Assembly (NCBI GenBank): GCA_913053665.1
Contig: CAJXGR010000008.1
Coordinates: 1-24,001 of the forward strand
Length of the DNA stretch: 24,001 nt
Direction of reading: 5' to 3'
Source of the DNA: an uncultured Spirochaetia bacterium
GTDB taxonomy: Bacteria > Spirochaetota > UBA6919
Of the stretch, positions 1 through 7,393 are shown piece by piece. The translations under genes were made by a program, and so were the position numbers. How positions within the stretch are numbered: position 1 is the first letter of the stretch; the number at the start of each line of letters is the position of its first letter. The notes under the pieces were generated by a model. The model did no database searches. It was not told the DNA's origin and saw only the letters and a list, made by a program, of their open reading frames with translations.

Positions 1-1781
1 AAGGGGACGATCAAACCGTTCTCTTCTGCGACAGGGATAAACTCTCCAGGGCCGATGATACGGTCCTCACTATCCCAATAGACCAGGGCTTCAGCACCGA
101 TGATCTTTCCTGATTTGATGTTTACCTGGGTCTGAAAGCGAAGGAAAAACTCTTCCTTTTCCAAAGCATGATGGAGGTCACTCTCAAGTCGCAAACGATC
201 CAGGGACATGGGCTGATGAACCTGTGAGTAGAACTTAAAGTTATTTTTTCCCTCATCTTTCGCAAACTTCATGGCTGTATCCGCATGTCTAAGAAGGGCT
301 TCTTCATCCAAACCGTCGGATGGGTATAGGGATATACCAATACTGCCACTTAAAAATATCTCCTGTTCCTCGATTAGAAAGACTTTACTTAATGAATCCA
401 GGTACTGTTGAGCCTTGGCAGAGACTTCATCTCTATCATTACACTTTTTCAAGACCAGTATAAACTCGTCTCCCCCCCAACGAGCCAATAACTGATCCTC
501 GTTAAGGGATTCTTTAAGTCGCAAGGCCACCTTCTGAAGGAGGGAATCTCCTTTTGTGTTCCCTAAAGTATCATTGATAAAGCTAAATCGATCGACACCA
601 AGGAGGATTAATGCCATTCTATTTGTGTGACTTTGAGACTGATCAATTAATCGCTGCAGTTCATTATGGAAATTAAAACGATTGGATAAGCCAGTAAGCG
701 GATCATGATTGGCCACCTGAATAATATCCTCTTCTGCTCTTTTAACATTGGTTATATCAGTAATAAAGGCTATGAGTCTCAGGATTTCCTCATCCTTATC
801 CATAACGGAGTTGATATTGATAAACTGAGGGTAGACCTCTCCATTCTTTCGCTTACTGTAGGATTCCACCTGCCAGCGGCCTGTTCGTGAGATAGACGGC
901 CACATATCCTGAGGGTAGTCCTGATCGGGGCAATCTAATAAAAATCGACTGAGACTTTTCCCGATGATTTCATCCCGTTCATAGCCTGTTATAGTTGTGA
1001 CACTTGGATTCACCGATTGGATCCACCCATTACGATCCGTAACACAAATCCCTTCCGAGGAACTTTCATAAACACTGCTAGCGAGCTGAAGTTTTTCCAG
1101 ATTGTCCATCCGTTCCATTTCCTTTTGAGCGCAGGCGGCACAGATTTCTATAACAGATCGGTCTATAGTGTTTTCGTCTATGAGTTTTGAGTCAATCAAA
1201 GTCAAGTGACCGATCACATGGGAAAGATTGTTTATGAGAGGAGCACACACCCATCCGATATCATTTAGATGAGTGAGGTCCTGAGTATTCGGAAATAATG
1301 TACAGGCATCTTTAGGGTAGTGAAGGATATCACCGGGCTGAATAGATTCATAGGGAGTTCCAGTCAGATCAAATTCCCTATTCCCGATCCATTGTCCTTC
1401 AGACCAAAAGATAATAGTCTGGACCCGCGAGGTATTGGGGATAATCCGAGTGATCAGAATATTTGAAACCCCCAAGGCCTCATGAATAGAATGAACAAGA
1501 GATTGATAGAAATCATTCCTGGAAGGCCCGGCGTTTTTCATAGCCAGGAGATGAGAAGACACGTTTTTTAGAGATCCATTAGGATCATTTAAGGCGAAAT
1601 TGGGTTTTAGATATTTCCTTAGGACAAGATAGATCAAGGATGTGCCAATAAAACCAAAGACAAGACTATTGATGATAGCAGATTTCCATCTACCCGTATC
1701 AGAATAAAGCAATTCTCTAAGGATTTCAGAGCCTGGAATCACGCTGACAATGATCAGCAATACCAAACCTGCTGGTATCAA
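1..1781 (-). CDS. Membrane-bound GAF-PAS-GGDEF-EAL cyclic-di-GMP enzyme (3' end beyond the window)
   Basis: Predicted to make and/or degrade cyclic-di-GMP at the inner membrane. I translated the frame by hand: 593 codons from a TTG at 1781 to the left edge with no stop. Two membrane segments (about residues 2-18 and 35-57) precede a GAF-like region (about 85-220), a PAS domain (about 230-350), a GGDEF domain with an intact WGGDEF motif at 435-440, and the beginning of an EAL domain with its EAL motif at 564-566. The RxxD inhibitory site normally found just before GGDEF reads NEDQ, so product feedback is probably absent. The rest of the EAL domain is outside the window. The start is uncertain: an ATG at 1803 with an upstream AAGG is one base out of frame, and the frame used here is closed by TGA at 1800-1802. 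The gene is divergent from a PilZ receptor. Domain identities are confident; whether synthesis or hydrolysis dominates is unknown. Confidence 0.9.
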   Translation of the reverse strand, partial: MIPAGLVLLIIVSVIPGSEILRELLYSDTGRWKSAIINSLVFGFIGTSLIYLVLRKYLKPNFALNDPNGSLKNVSSHLLAMKNAGPSRNDFYQSLVHSIHEALGVSNILITRIIPNTSRVQTIIFWSEGQWIGNREFDLTGTPYESIQPGDILHYPKDACTLFPNTQDLTHLNDIGWVCAPLINNLSHVIGHLTLIDSKLIDENTIDRSVIEICAACAQKEMERMDNLEKLQLASSVYESSSEGICVTDRNGWIQSVNPSVTTITGYERDEIIGKSLSRFLLDCPDQDYPQDMWPSISRTGRWQVESYSKRKNGEVYPQFININSVMDKDEEILRLIAFITDITNVKRAEEDIIQVANHDPLTGLSNRFNFHNELQRLIDQSQSHTNRMALILLGVDRFSFINDTLGNTKGDSLLQKVALRLKESLNEDQLLARWGGDEFILVLKKCNDRDEVSAKAQQYLDSLSKVFLIEEQEIFLSGSIGISLYPSDGLDEEALLRHADTAMKFAKDEGKNNFKFYSQVHQPMSLDRLRLESDLHHALEKEEFFLRFQTQVNIKSGKIIGAEALVYWDSEDRIIGPGEFIPVAEENGLIVP

Positions 1782-2103
1782 AAAACTCTTCTTCTTTAAT
1801 CATTTGCAACCCTTGGTGAGAGTTCCATCAAGATCAATCTAGATTAGAGGGTGTCGTTTTCAGCTGGATCGTTCATGTTAAATTATAACCCATAGGGTAT
1901 TTGAGGCATATTCCCCTCGATCTTTAAAAGAACCATAAGTTAATCAACTATTTCTCACAATCATTCGTCCTGTAAAAATTGAACACTACAACTGGCTCTA
2001 CAAATTGATAAAAAACTTTCAAAAACTAAAAACCAGCAGATCTCTTGACATTTCTTTATGTTTATATTAGCTTGATATACTAAAAAGTTTATAAATTGTT
2101 GCC

Positions 2104-2135
2104 CCGTAGAGAGGCGATTAATCGCGTCTCTACGG
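2104..2135. repeat. 32-bp near-perfect palindrome, likely dispersed repeat
   Basis: The two 16-base halves are inverted copies with a single mismatched pair: arm CCGTAGAGAGGCGATT against AATCGCGTCTCTACGG. The centre is ATTAAT. It is much more GC-rich than its surroundings and is flanked by two copies of TTTATAA (2088-2094 and 2145-2151), which resemble a short target duplication. Palindromes built on GTAGAGACGCGATTAATCGC-like arms recur as dispersed elements in several bacterial genomes, so a non-autonomous mobile repeat is the likeliest reading. That identification is from memory; copy number in this genome cannot be seen here. Confidence 0.7.
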
Positions 2136-2152
2136 AGTGCAGGTTTTATAAC

Positions 2153-2181
2153 CGGACAATTCATAATCAGTATGGTATAGT
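2153..2181 (+). promoter_or_regulatory. Candidate sigma-70 promoter for the PilZ gene
   Basis: CGGACA (2153-2158) and TATAGT (2176-2181) are separated by 17 bases; they match four and five of six consensus positions. Transcription would begin near 2188, giving a leader of about 50 bases before the PilZ ATG at 2240. It lies just downstream of the palindrome, so the repeat may have supplied or changed upstream sequence. Confidence 0.4.
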
Positions 2182-2239
2182 GTGGGGCGAATGTGCTTTG
2201 AGGCACGATAGCAATCATCTAAAAGGACGAAAAGACAAG

Positions 2240-2623
2240 ATGGATCAAAGTTTGCATGAAAGAAACAGAAACTCAATACGAAAGGAATGGTTTACAACAG
2301 TTAAATTACTGGGGGATGTCATATCGTCTGTAGGGATTGTATTGGACATCAGTGAAACGGGAGCCAGGCTGTGGATCGACTCTTCCAAAATGGAATTAAA
2401 AGATCACTTCACAATACGTCTTCAGTTTCCTGACCCTTCAGGAAAAAAACGCTTTATGGATATTGAAGTCCAAAGAATGTGGTCTGAAGATTCAAATAGT
2501 TCTTATAAGCAAGTGGGTTGTCGTTTTGAGAACCTGACCCATAACCATAAAAAGGACTTGAATGAGTTTCTTCGCTACTTTGAGCCATATCCCCTCAAGT
2601 CTAAATCTATTGGAGAATCCTGA
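2240..2623 (+). CDS. PilZ-domain cyclic-di-GMP receptor
   Basis: A 127-residue protein that is essentially a single PilZ domain, expected to bind cyclic-di-GMP and pass the signal to motility, adhesion or surface functions. Both ligand-binding signatures are present: RxxxR as R10-NSI-R14, and DxSxxG as DISETG at 36-41. The remainder has the alternating pattern of the PilZ beta-barrel and a conserved-looking GCRFENL segment. The frame is open upstream to about 2096, but that part is encoded by the palindrome and looks like non-coding sequence, so I start at the ATG at 2240, which follows a weak purine-rich stretch. It is divergent from the GGDEF-EAL gene, suggesting a shared signalling role. 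There is no signal peptide or membrane segment; the target is unknown. Confidence 0.88.
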   Translation: MDQSLHERNRNSIRKEWFTTVKLLGDVISSVGIVLDISETGARLWIDSSKMELKDHFTIRLQFPDPSGKKRFMDIEVQRMWSEDSNSSYKQVGCRFENLTHNHKKDLNEFLRYFEPYPLKSKSIGES

Positions 2624-2635
2624 TGGATAAAGGGA

Positions 2636-2833
2636 CTAAAGGCTGTTTGAGTCCACTTGAAGATCCAGACGTTCTAATTTACTGTACATTTTGGTAAGAT
2701 TTGTTGTCAGAACATCGAGTAAGAGGTTGTTTTGTTCTGTACGCTTTTCTATGGGTATTTCCTCAATACTTTCAATATCTTCTTCGATCACCTGGATTTC
2801 TCTTTTAAGCTTTTGGATATCTATTTGGCCCAT
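2636..2833 (-). CDS. Small coiled-coil protein of unknown function
   Basis: I do not recognise this 65-residue protein. It is highly charged, rich in Glu, Lys, Ile and Leu, and almost wholly predicted helix, with heptad-like spacing of hydrophobics around residues 5-25 and 40-58. This suggests a short coiled-coil hairpin or an oligomerisation module. It has no signal peptide, cysteines or metal motif. The case for a real gene is its start: an excellent GAGGAGG Shine-Dalgarno sequence sits about six bases before the ATG. It lies 116 bases downstream of the UspA gene on the same strand and ends convergently 12 bases from the PilZ stop. It may be the last member of the antiporter-UspA run. Confidence 0.65.
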   Translation of the reverse strand: MGQIDIQKLKREIQVIEEDIESIEEIPIEKRTEQNNLLLDVLTTNLTKMYSKLERLDLQVDSNSL

Positions 2834-2949
2834 GAATCCTCCTCACCCTTTTAGAGGGCAAAAATACATTATTATTTCTTTCTATATATATTAAACACCT
2901 CAAAGGGTTAAAGGGAGCAATAAATTAACTATAGCTGTCCATCGCATTA

Positions 2950-3375
2950 TCAAGAGCTGTGATCCAATTCTCTCACCACCAATACAGGACAGGGGGCTTT
3001 TCGGATGCATTCTTCTGTTGTGCTCCCAAGAAAGAACCGCTCAATACCGCTGTGTCCTTGAGTCCCTATGACAATGAGATCAATTTTATTGGCGTTGGCG
3101 TATTCAATGATGCCTTTATCCACATCGTCATTTTTAATGGTTTCTGAATGAGACGTTATTGTTTTGGGAATATTCTCACAAAGCTTTTTAAAGTCGCTTT
3201 CATGATCCCCGTCGTAATAACTTGTCCTGCTATAGCGAACATGAGGCGCAATATGCAGAATAAAGAGTTTGGCATCAAATAGCTCACAAAGCTTTATGGC
3301 GTGTTTGAGAGCGTAGTCGGAGAGCTTGGAAAAGTCTACCGGACATAATATTTCGTTGAAATCAACAAGACTCAT
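2950..3375 (-). CDS. Universal stress protein, UspA family
   Basis: A 141-residue cytoplasmic single-domain Usp of normal length. It starts with a typical first strand (NEILCPVDFSKLSDYAL, residues 7-23) and ends with the ATP-binding signature G-2x-G-9x-G-S, seen as G104, G107 and G117-S118, followed by CPVLVV. This places it among the nucleotide-binding Usp proteins, which act in stress survival and often modulate transporters. An AAAGGAG Shine-Dalgarno sequence lies upstream of the ATG. It follows the NhaD-like antiporter after 58 bases with no visible terminator, so cotranscription is likely. Usp genes next to ion transporters are common, which suggests regulation of the antiporter, but that link is inference. 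Confidence 0.93.
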   Translation of the reverse strand: MSLVDFNEILCPVDFSKLSDYALKHAIKLCELFDAKLFILHIAPHVRYSRTSYYDGDHESDFKKLCENIPKTITSHSETIKNDDVDKGIIEYANANKIDLIVIGTQGHSGIERFFLGSTTEECIRKAPCPVLVVRELDHSS

Positions 3376-3433
3376 AATCGTACTCCTTTAAAAGATATAA
3401 ATATAGAACACTTCAGACCGGATATTATTAGAA

Positions 3434-5002
3434 TTAGAAGAAAATAACGGTCACCAAAATAAATGCAGGGATCAGTATCAATATGGAGTAAATCATATAA
3501 CCAAAGAAGCTGGGCATTTTGATCCCCTGTTCTTCAGCAATGGCTTTCACCATAAAATTGGGAGCGTTCCCAATATAGCTCATGGCTCCCATAAACACTG
3601 CTCCACAGGATATGGCCGCTAAATAGGGTGAGACCCCCTTACTTTTTGCTAGCAACTTAATTGTTTCAGGCTCACTTAATTGGCTGATATCAGGGACTAA
3701 TTTAGCAAGTTCAGGAGATAATTTTACAATGGCGGCCTTCAAAAAAACAAGATAAGTTGGTGCATTATCAAGAAAACTGGATAGTAAGCCAGTTACCCAA
3801 TAAAAGTCTACAGGCGTTTCCAAGGGTAAGTTCTTGCCGTGAAGCTCAAGCAAATAGAGTGTTGGCACCATACAGGCAAAGATCCCCGCAAACAAAGCGG
3901 CCACTTCCTTGATTGGAAACCAGGTAAACTCATTAGCTTTACGGATTTGGCTCTTCGGCTTTGCTATCAACAGGGACAATACCAACATAAGGAGCATGCC
4001 TCCTTCCATTGGCCCAAAATGAGGCCATCCTTTCACTGTATTGATCAAATATCCCTGGAAGTAGATAGCTAAAGCAACTCCAGCTAAAAAGATAAACTGA
4101 ATCTTGCCTTGAATCTTGATGGGTTCTTTGACACCATTAGCTGGATCTTCTTGAAGGGTTCCATTGGCCTTTTCTTTTTTATAGGAGTACGAATCCCAAA
4201 TAAAGAAAAGAGTTAACAATATGATATTGGTGATAAACCATTCCAGCCAGAGGTTTTTTAGGGTCCAGAGAAAGGGAACTCCCTTCAGAAAGCCTAAAAA
4301 CAAGGGCGGGTCTCCTAAAGGTGTGAGTAGCCCACCAATATTACTCACAAGGAATATAAAGAATATAATGATATGGACTTTCTTCGATCTAAACTTATTA
4401 GCTCGAATCAGAGGGCGAATCAAAAGCATGGACGCTCCTGTTGTCGCCATGAAACTGGCTAAAACCACCCCAATACCAAGTATAATAGTGTTCAGAAGAG
4501 GGGTTCCCACAAGAGTTCCTCTCACCAAAATGGCTCCCGATATAGTGAAAAGGGAGGCTAGCAGTAGAATAAAGGATACATAGTTCATGACTTCATGGAT
4601 TGTACTCTTATAAACATGGTCGTTCAAGAAAAATAAGGAAATAATGATCATGGGAAGGCCAAAAACGAAAAGACTCAGCTTCCAATAGTTGTGATGCCAG
4701 AAATCCGGGGCAAATAATGGGAAAATCGCGATGGATAACAGGATCAATATAAACGGAACAGCCCAAAACATGGATATGAGAGGCTTTTCACCGACATTCT
4801 CCTTAGAACTACCAGATAGAGTGGATCGGACAGATGAATCCTTAGCCTCCGTTTTCTGGTCCGTGACTATATGCTGATCTGTCGCACCAATCTCATTTGC
4901 ACTTAATACATTACCCTGATAGGCGTGCTGAATACCATATCCAAAGAACAGAGTGACTAGGGAAAATAGAATAATTCGCTTAACATTCCTTTTGAGGGGC
5001 AT
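3434..5002 (-). CDS. NhaD-like sodium/proton antiporter (ion transporter superfamily)
   Basis: A 522-residue inner-membrane protein with about 11-13 hydrophobic segments. It belongs to the ArsB/NhaD ion transporter superfamily. Family signatures are TGASMLLIRPLIRAN at 188-202, NIGGLLTPLGDPPLFLGF at 221-238, and SSFLDNAPTYLVF at 408-420. The paired LTPLGDPP and LDNAPT motifs are the two re-entrant substrate-binding regions of this superfamily. The probable role is sodium export in exchange for protons. An N-terminal hydrophobic segment (10-27) is followed by a polar stretch to residue 74 before the transport core, consistent with a signal-like leader seen in this subgroup. An AAGGAGA Shine-Dalgarno sequence precedes the ATG. 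The UspA gene follows closely. Substrate is inferred from family; transport of organic anions cannot be excluded. Confidence 0.88.
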   Translation of the reverse strand: MPLKRNVKRIILFSLVTLFFGYGIQHAYQGNVLSANEIGATDQHIVTDQKTEAKDSSVRSTLSGSSKENVGEKPLISMFWAVPFILILLSIAIFPLFAPDFWHHNYWKLSLFVFGLPMIIISLFFLNDHVYKSTIHEVMNYVSFILLLASLFTISGAILVRGTLVGTPLLNTIILGIGVVLASFMATTGASMLLIRPLIRANKFRSKKVHIIIFFIFLVSNIGGLLTPLGDPPLFLGFLKGVPFLWTLKNLWLEWFITNIILLTLFFIWDSYSYKKEKANGTLQEDPANGVKEPIKIQGKIQFIFLAGVALAIYFQGYLINTVKGWPHFGPMEGGMLLMLVLSLLIAKPKSQIRKANEFTWFPIKEVAALFAGIFACMVPTLYLLELHGKNLPLETPVDFYWVTGLLSSFLDNAPTYLVFLKAAIVKLSPELAKLVPDISQLSEPETIKLLAKSKGVSPYLAAISCGAVFMGAMSYIGNAPNFMVKAIAEEQGIKMPSFFGYMIYSILILIPAFILVTVIFF

Positions 5003-5336
5003 TGATTTCTCCTTATATTATGGATGCATATTAGTTTAGAGGATCACAATCGTGTTTTTATCCTTCATGACACGTGATATTATTTTACATGGACTCGCAA
5101 TGAACGAACTACAAATCTAATGAATTTTACCATATTGTCTAACGGATAGGCAAAAAAAACGGCAAAAAGTCCATATTATTTTCACTTATACCTATCTTTC
5201 CAGTGGTTTTAACCACTCAAAGACAAGTCATTAGCAAAAGCCACTAACCTCCAGAACACCAATTACTATTTACTGGACATAAAAAGAGATGGATTTATTC
5301 AACGAAAACCTCCCATAACCAGTTCTTACTAGATGA
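5003..5336. other. Intergenic region upstream of the antiporter gene
   Basis: 334 bases with no credible gene. It must hold the promoter of the antiporter gene (minus strand) and the end of the PEGA-protein transcript. It contains a palindrome at 5202-5217 and, on the minus strand, a TATAAG hexamer at 5185-5190 that could be a -10 element. I see no clear intrinsic terminator with a T-run. Confidence 0.5.
5202..5217. promoter_or_regulatory. Palindrome AGTGGTT-TT-AACCACT, possible operator
   Basis: A perfect inverted repeat of seven bases per arm with a two-base centre. On the minus strand it sits about 12 bases upstream of a TATAAG hexamer (5185-5190), where a -35 element of the antiporter promoter would fall. 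That position fits an operator better than a terminator, since no T-run follows on either strand. The cognate regulator is unknown. Confidence 0.35.
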
Positions 5337-6263
5337 TCAGAACTTCAATTGAATCTGGAAATTGGCACCCACTTCTCTGCCTTTTTTAGCAGGCTCCTTC
5401 GAATCATCGATTTTAGGAGTGAAACCCACCTCAATATTTTCTGCATGAAGCTCAAGGGCCTGAAACAGGGCTGTGAGGGCAAGGAAAATAATGGTTGTAC
5501 CCACTGTAATATTTCTTATCTTTTTGGATTGATTGAACTTGGCCCTAAACTCCAGCAACTTGCCTGTATTTGGTGAGGCTTTCTCTGACTCAGCCGTAAA
5601 CCGATCACTGTATTTATTTGTTTGAAGATAAGCAAAAACCATGGCCGTGATGGATATAAAACTGGAATAAAAGAAAATGTTTTTTACCGTGTTATATCCT
5701 TTGGACAGGTCATTGACATCCCTAAACTGAGTGATTCCCTTTTGCATCTTAAAGGACACTTTTACATGTTTTTTCCCTTTGACAGCAATTGTTGTATAGC
5801 TATACTTATATCCTTTCTTTTCCAGCCTCACTTTATAAATGCCTATATTAATTTTATCCACCTTGACAGGGGTTTTTCCAACATATTTAAGGTCAACAAA
5901 TGCGTCAGCCCCTGAAGGCTCCGATGTGATAAGAAGTCCACCTAATTGCTCCGGTTTATTCAATTTCAGGGTCACTTTCTGCGTTTTACCTCTTTGGATA
6001 AAGACTGAGCCAACTCTTTTTCGATAGCCGTCTTTCAGGATTTCAATCTTATGATAGCCTATGGCCACAGATTTCTTGAAGTTGGATCGTCCTAAGTGTT
6101 TGTTGTCCAGGAATATATAGGCTCCCTTCGGCTTAGTCTTCACAATGAGGATTCCTTTGGGATAATGTGTCAATTCACGAATCAGGTACCTGGAAATCTT
6201 TTTCACTTCTTTTTCCAGATGAATACTCAACCGTTCTGGTTTAAACTTGAAGTCCTTGGACAA
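5337..6263 (-). CDS. PEGA-repeat membrane protein; probably the 3' half of a frameshifted gene
   Basis: 308 residues from a TTG at 6263. Two PEGA domains (about 36-101 and 108-172) carry the usual pattern, with ITSEPSGADAFVDLKYVGKT in the second. PEGA domains are extracytoplasmic beta modules common in spirochaete surface proteins. Two hydrophobic segments follow (about 194-213 and 251-271), then a polar tail. There is no signal peptide and no ribosome binding site at the TTG, odd for an exported domain. The segment before the first PEGA domain (residues 1-32) resembles the end of a FlgO/CsgG-like domain, and the frame stays open upstream to 6311, overlapping the lipoprotein gene. The likeliest explanation is that this is the second half of that lipoprotein, one base out of frame. 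It could still be translated separately by coupling. Ligand and partner are unknown. Confidence 0.75.
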   Translation of the reverse strand: MSKDFKFKPERLSIHLEKEVKKISRYLIRELTHYPKGILIVKTKPKGAYIFLDNKHLGRSNFKKSVAIGYHKIEILKDGYRKRVGSVFIQRGKTQKVTLKLNKPEQLGGLLITSEPSGADAFVDLKYVGKTPVKVDKINIGIYKVRLEKKGYKYSYTTIAVKGKKHVKVSFKMQKGITQFRDVNDLSKGYNTVKNIFFYSSFISITAMVFAYLQTNKYSDRFTAESEKASPNTGKLLEFRAKFNQSKKIRNITVGTTIIFLALTALFQALELHAENIEVGFTPKIDDSKEPAKKGREVGANFQIQLKF

Positions 6264-7018
6264 TAGAAATCGCTTATTATACTTATCATAACAAGGATTC
6301 TTTTGGATTTCTTATTCACGGTACCCAGAAGAGTAAGATCAGAGGCACTTTTGGAGAGTTGAGGGTGAATATAGCTTAGCTGAAAGACCTTCCTGGTCTT
6401 TAATACAATCAGCTTTTTGTTCACCTTCAGTTTGAAAGTCTTTAGGACAATGTCAATGGGTTTATTGATATTGATCCCTAGATAGGGTTTGAAGGAGACG
6501 CGATTTTTATCATAGTACTGAAGATACTTTTCAATAGATATTCCTTCATTCTCCACCTCCCTAATGGATTGACGCGTACGATTTAAATGGACATGCTTCT
6601 TTTTTTCCTTTTCATTAGTTGCCTTGGAAATGGGTTTGGATAGAACTTGAGTGGATGACCCATTGATATCCGATAGTAAGTGATTGATGTTATTGGACTC
6701 ATTAGTCTCCACAACCTTTTGAGCCTTAAGAATCTTCTTTTTATTGCTTAAGACGATTTGTTTTTCGGCCAAACGGATTTTTTTAATGCCTGATAAATCA
6801 TCTCTTAGGAATTGTGGGATGGTTTCACTCAATGAGTTTAGTTTTGCATCTTTGCTCTTATTCACAAACTCAGCGACCTGTAATTGCTTTTCTATTTTAT
6901 AATCAGGGTGAATGATTTCATCTTTTTTATTAGTAATGAGTTTTTTGGTACATGATAAAAGTATGGCTGATAAAGCAATAATGACTAAATACTTAAAAAA
7001 GCAATGGGATCTTATCAT
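6227..7018 (-). CDS. FlgO/CsgG-like lipoprotein; probably the 5' half of a frameshifted gene
   Basis: 263 residues. A short signal peptide ends in the lipobox LLSC, with the lipidated Cys at 23. Residues about 45-95 resemble the start of FlgO/CsgG-like periplasmic domains: a strand (QLQVAEFVNKSKDAKLNSLS), a helix, then LSGIKKIRLAEK. A low-complexity Lys/Asn-rich middle follows. Near the C-terminus SDLTLLGTVNKKSKRILVMI looks like the paired strands of the same fold. The last dozen residues then lose this character and the frame stops inside the PEGA gene. Adding one base near 6270 would join the two into a protein of about 560 residues: lipoprotein, FlgO-like domain, two PEGA domains, membrane segments. 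The Shine-Dalgarno sequence is weak. A possible promoter lies at 7081-7108. The FlgO/CsgG assignment is tentative. Confidence 0.75.
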   Translation of the reverse strand: MIRSHCFFKYLVIIALSAILLSCTKKLITNKKDEIIHPDYKIEKQLQVAEFVNKSKDAKLNSLSETIPQFLRDDLSGIKKIRLAEKQIVLSNKKKILKAQKVVETNESNNINHLLSDINGSSTQVLSKPISKATNEKEKKKHVHLNRTRQSIREVENEGISIEKYLQYYDKNRVSFKPYLGININKPIDIVLKTFKLKVNKKLIVLKTRKVFQLSYIHPQLSKSASDLTLLGTVNKKSKRILVMISIISDFYCPRTSSLNQNG

Positions 7019-7393
7019 TTCACTAAAACCTGTTATGTTTATAAAGGATAAATACTAAGCCGTGAGATAGACTTTTGATTTTTATAGAACCAATGGATAA
7101 TATAGCAATATTTTATGGATTAGTTAATTATTAACTCATTTTTATTGTCGATTGGCTTATCTTTTAGTCATCTCTTTGAAGAAAGAGGGTGATTTTTAAA
7201 GGAAAGTGTATTATTTTTTTATAAGTTGTCTTAAAAAAAGTCAATTATCATAGGAAAGTATTTGTTTATTAAATATAACAAGATGCTAACTTCTTAAAAG
7301 AAGTGATATTAATGATTCCCATAAAAGTTGGCATAATATTTGAAGGTTTGTCACCATAATGAAGTCTCATATCAACATTAATTGGAGAATATC
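7019..7393. other. AT-rich divergent region between the lipoprotein and LuxR-type regulator genes
   Basis: 375 bases without a gene, strongly AT-rich. It contains a possible lipoprotein promoter (7081-7108, minus strand) and a perfect 13-base palindrome GTTAATTATTAAC at 7123-7135, just upstream of that promoter and therefore a plausible regulator site. No convincing promoter for the plus-strand regulator gene is visible. Confidence 0.5.
7081..7108 (-). promoter_or_regulatory. Candidate promoter for the lipoprotein/PEGA genes
   Basis: Read on the minus strand: TTGCTA (7103-7108), a 16-base spacer, then TATAAA (7081-7086). They match four and five of six consensus positions. Initiation would fall near 7074, about 56 bases before the lipoprotein ATG. 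The palindrome GTTAATTATTAAC lies 15 bases further upstream. Confidence 0.4.

Larger units (their letters stand above)
1804..2239. other. Divergent intergenic region between the GGDEF-EAL and PilZ genes
   Basis: 436 bases without a credible gene. It holds a 32-bp palindrome at 2104-2135, a possible PilZ promoter at 2153-2181, and on the minus strand a TATAAT hexamer at 1882-1887 that could be the -10 element of the GGDEF-EAL gene, although I see no good -35 partner. A perfect TTGACA at 2045-2050 has no -10 at a usable distance. Open frames crossing this region encode residues produced by the palindrome itself and lack ribosome binding sites. Confidence 0.6.

Noticed and set aside
2045..2050. 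Perfect TTGACA hexamer upstream of the PilZ gene
   Set aside because: No -10 sequence at 15-19 bases; the nearest good hexamer (TATACT at 2076) is 25 bases away.
1961..2218. Minus-strand open frame across the palindrome region
   Set aside because: Its residues around RRDAINR are the translation of the palindrome, and there is no ribosome binding site; it is repeat-derived noise.
3839..4583. Plus-strand open frames of 77 and 120 codons inside the antiporter gene
   Set aside because: Antisense shadows of a well-supported membrane protein gene, with no family resemblance.
7329..7344. Sigma-54-like TGGCAT-N5-TTGA upstream of the LuxR-type gene
   Set aside because: The essential GC of the -12 element is GA here, and no activator site is seen; the match is too weak to annotate.
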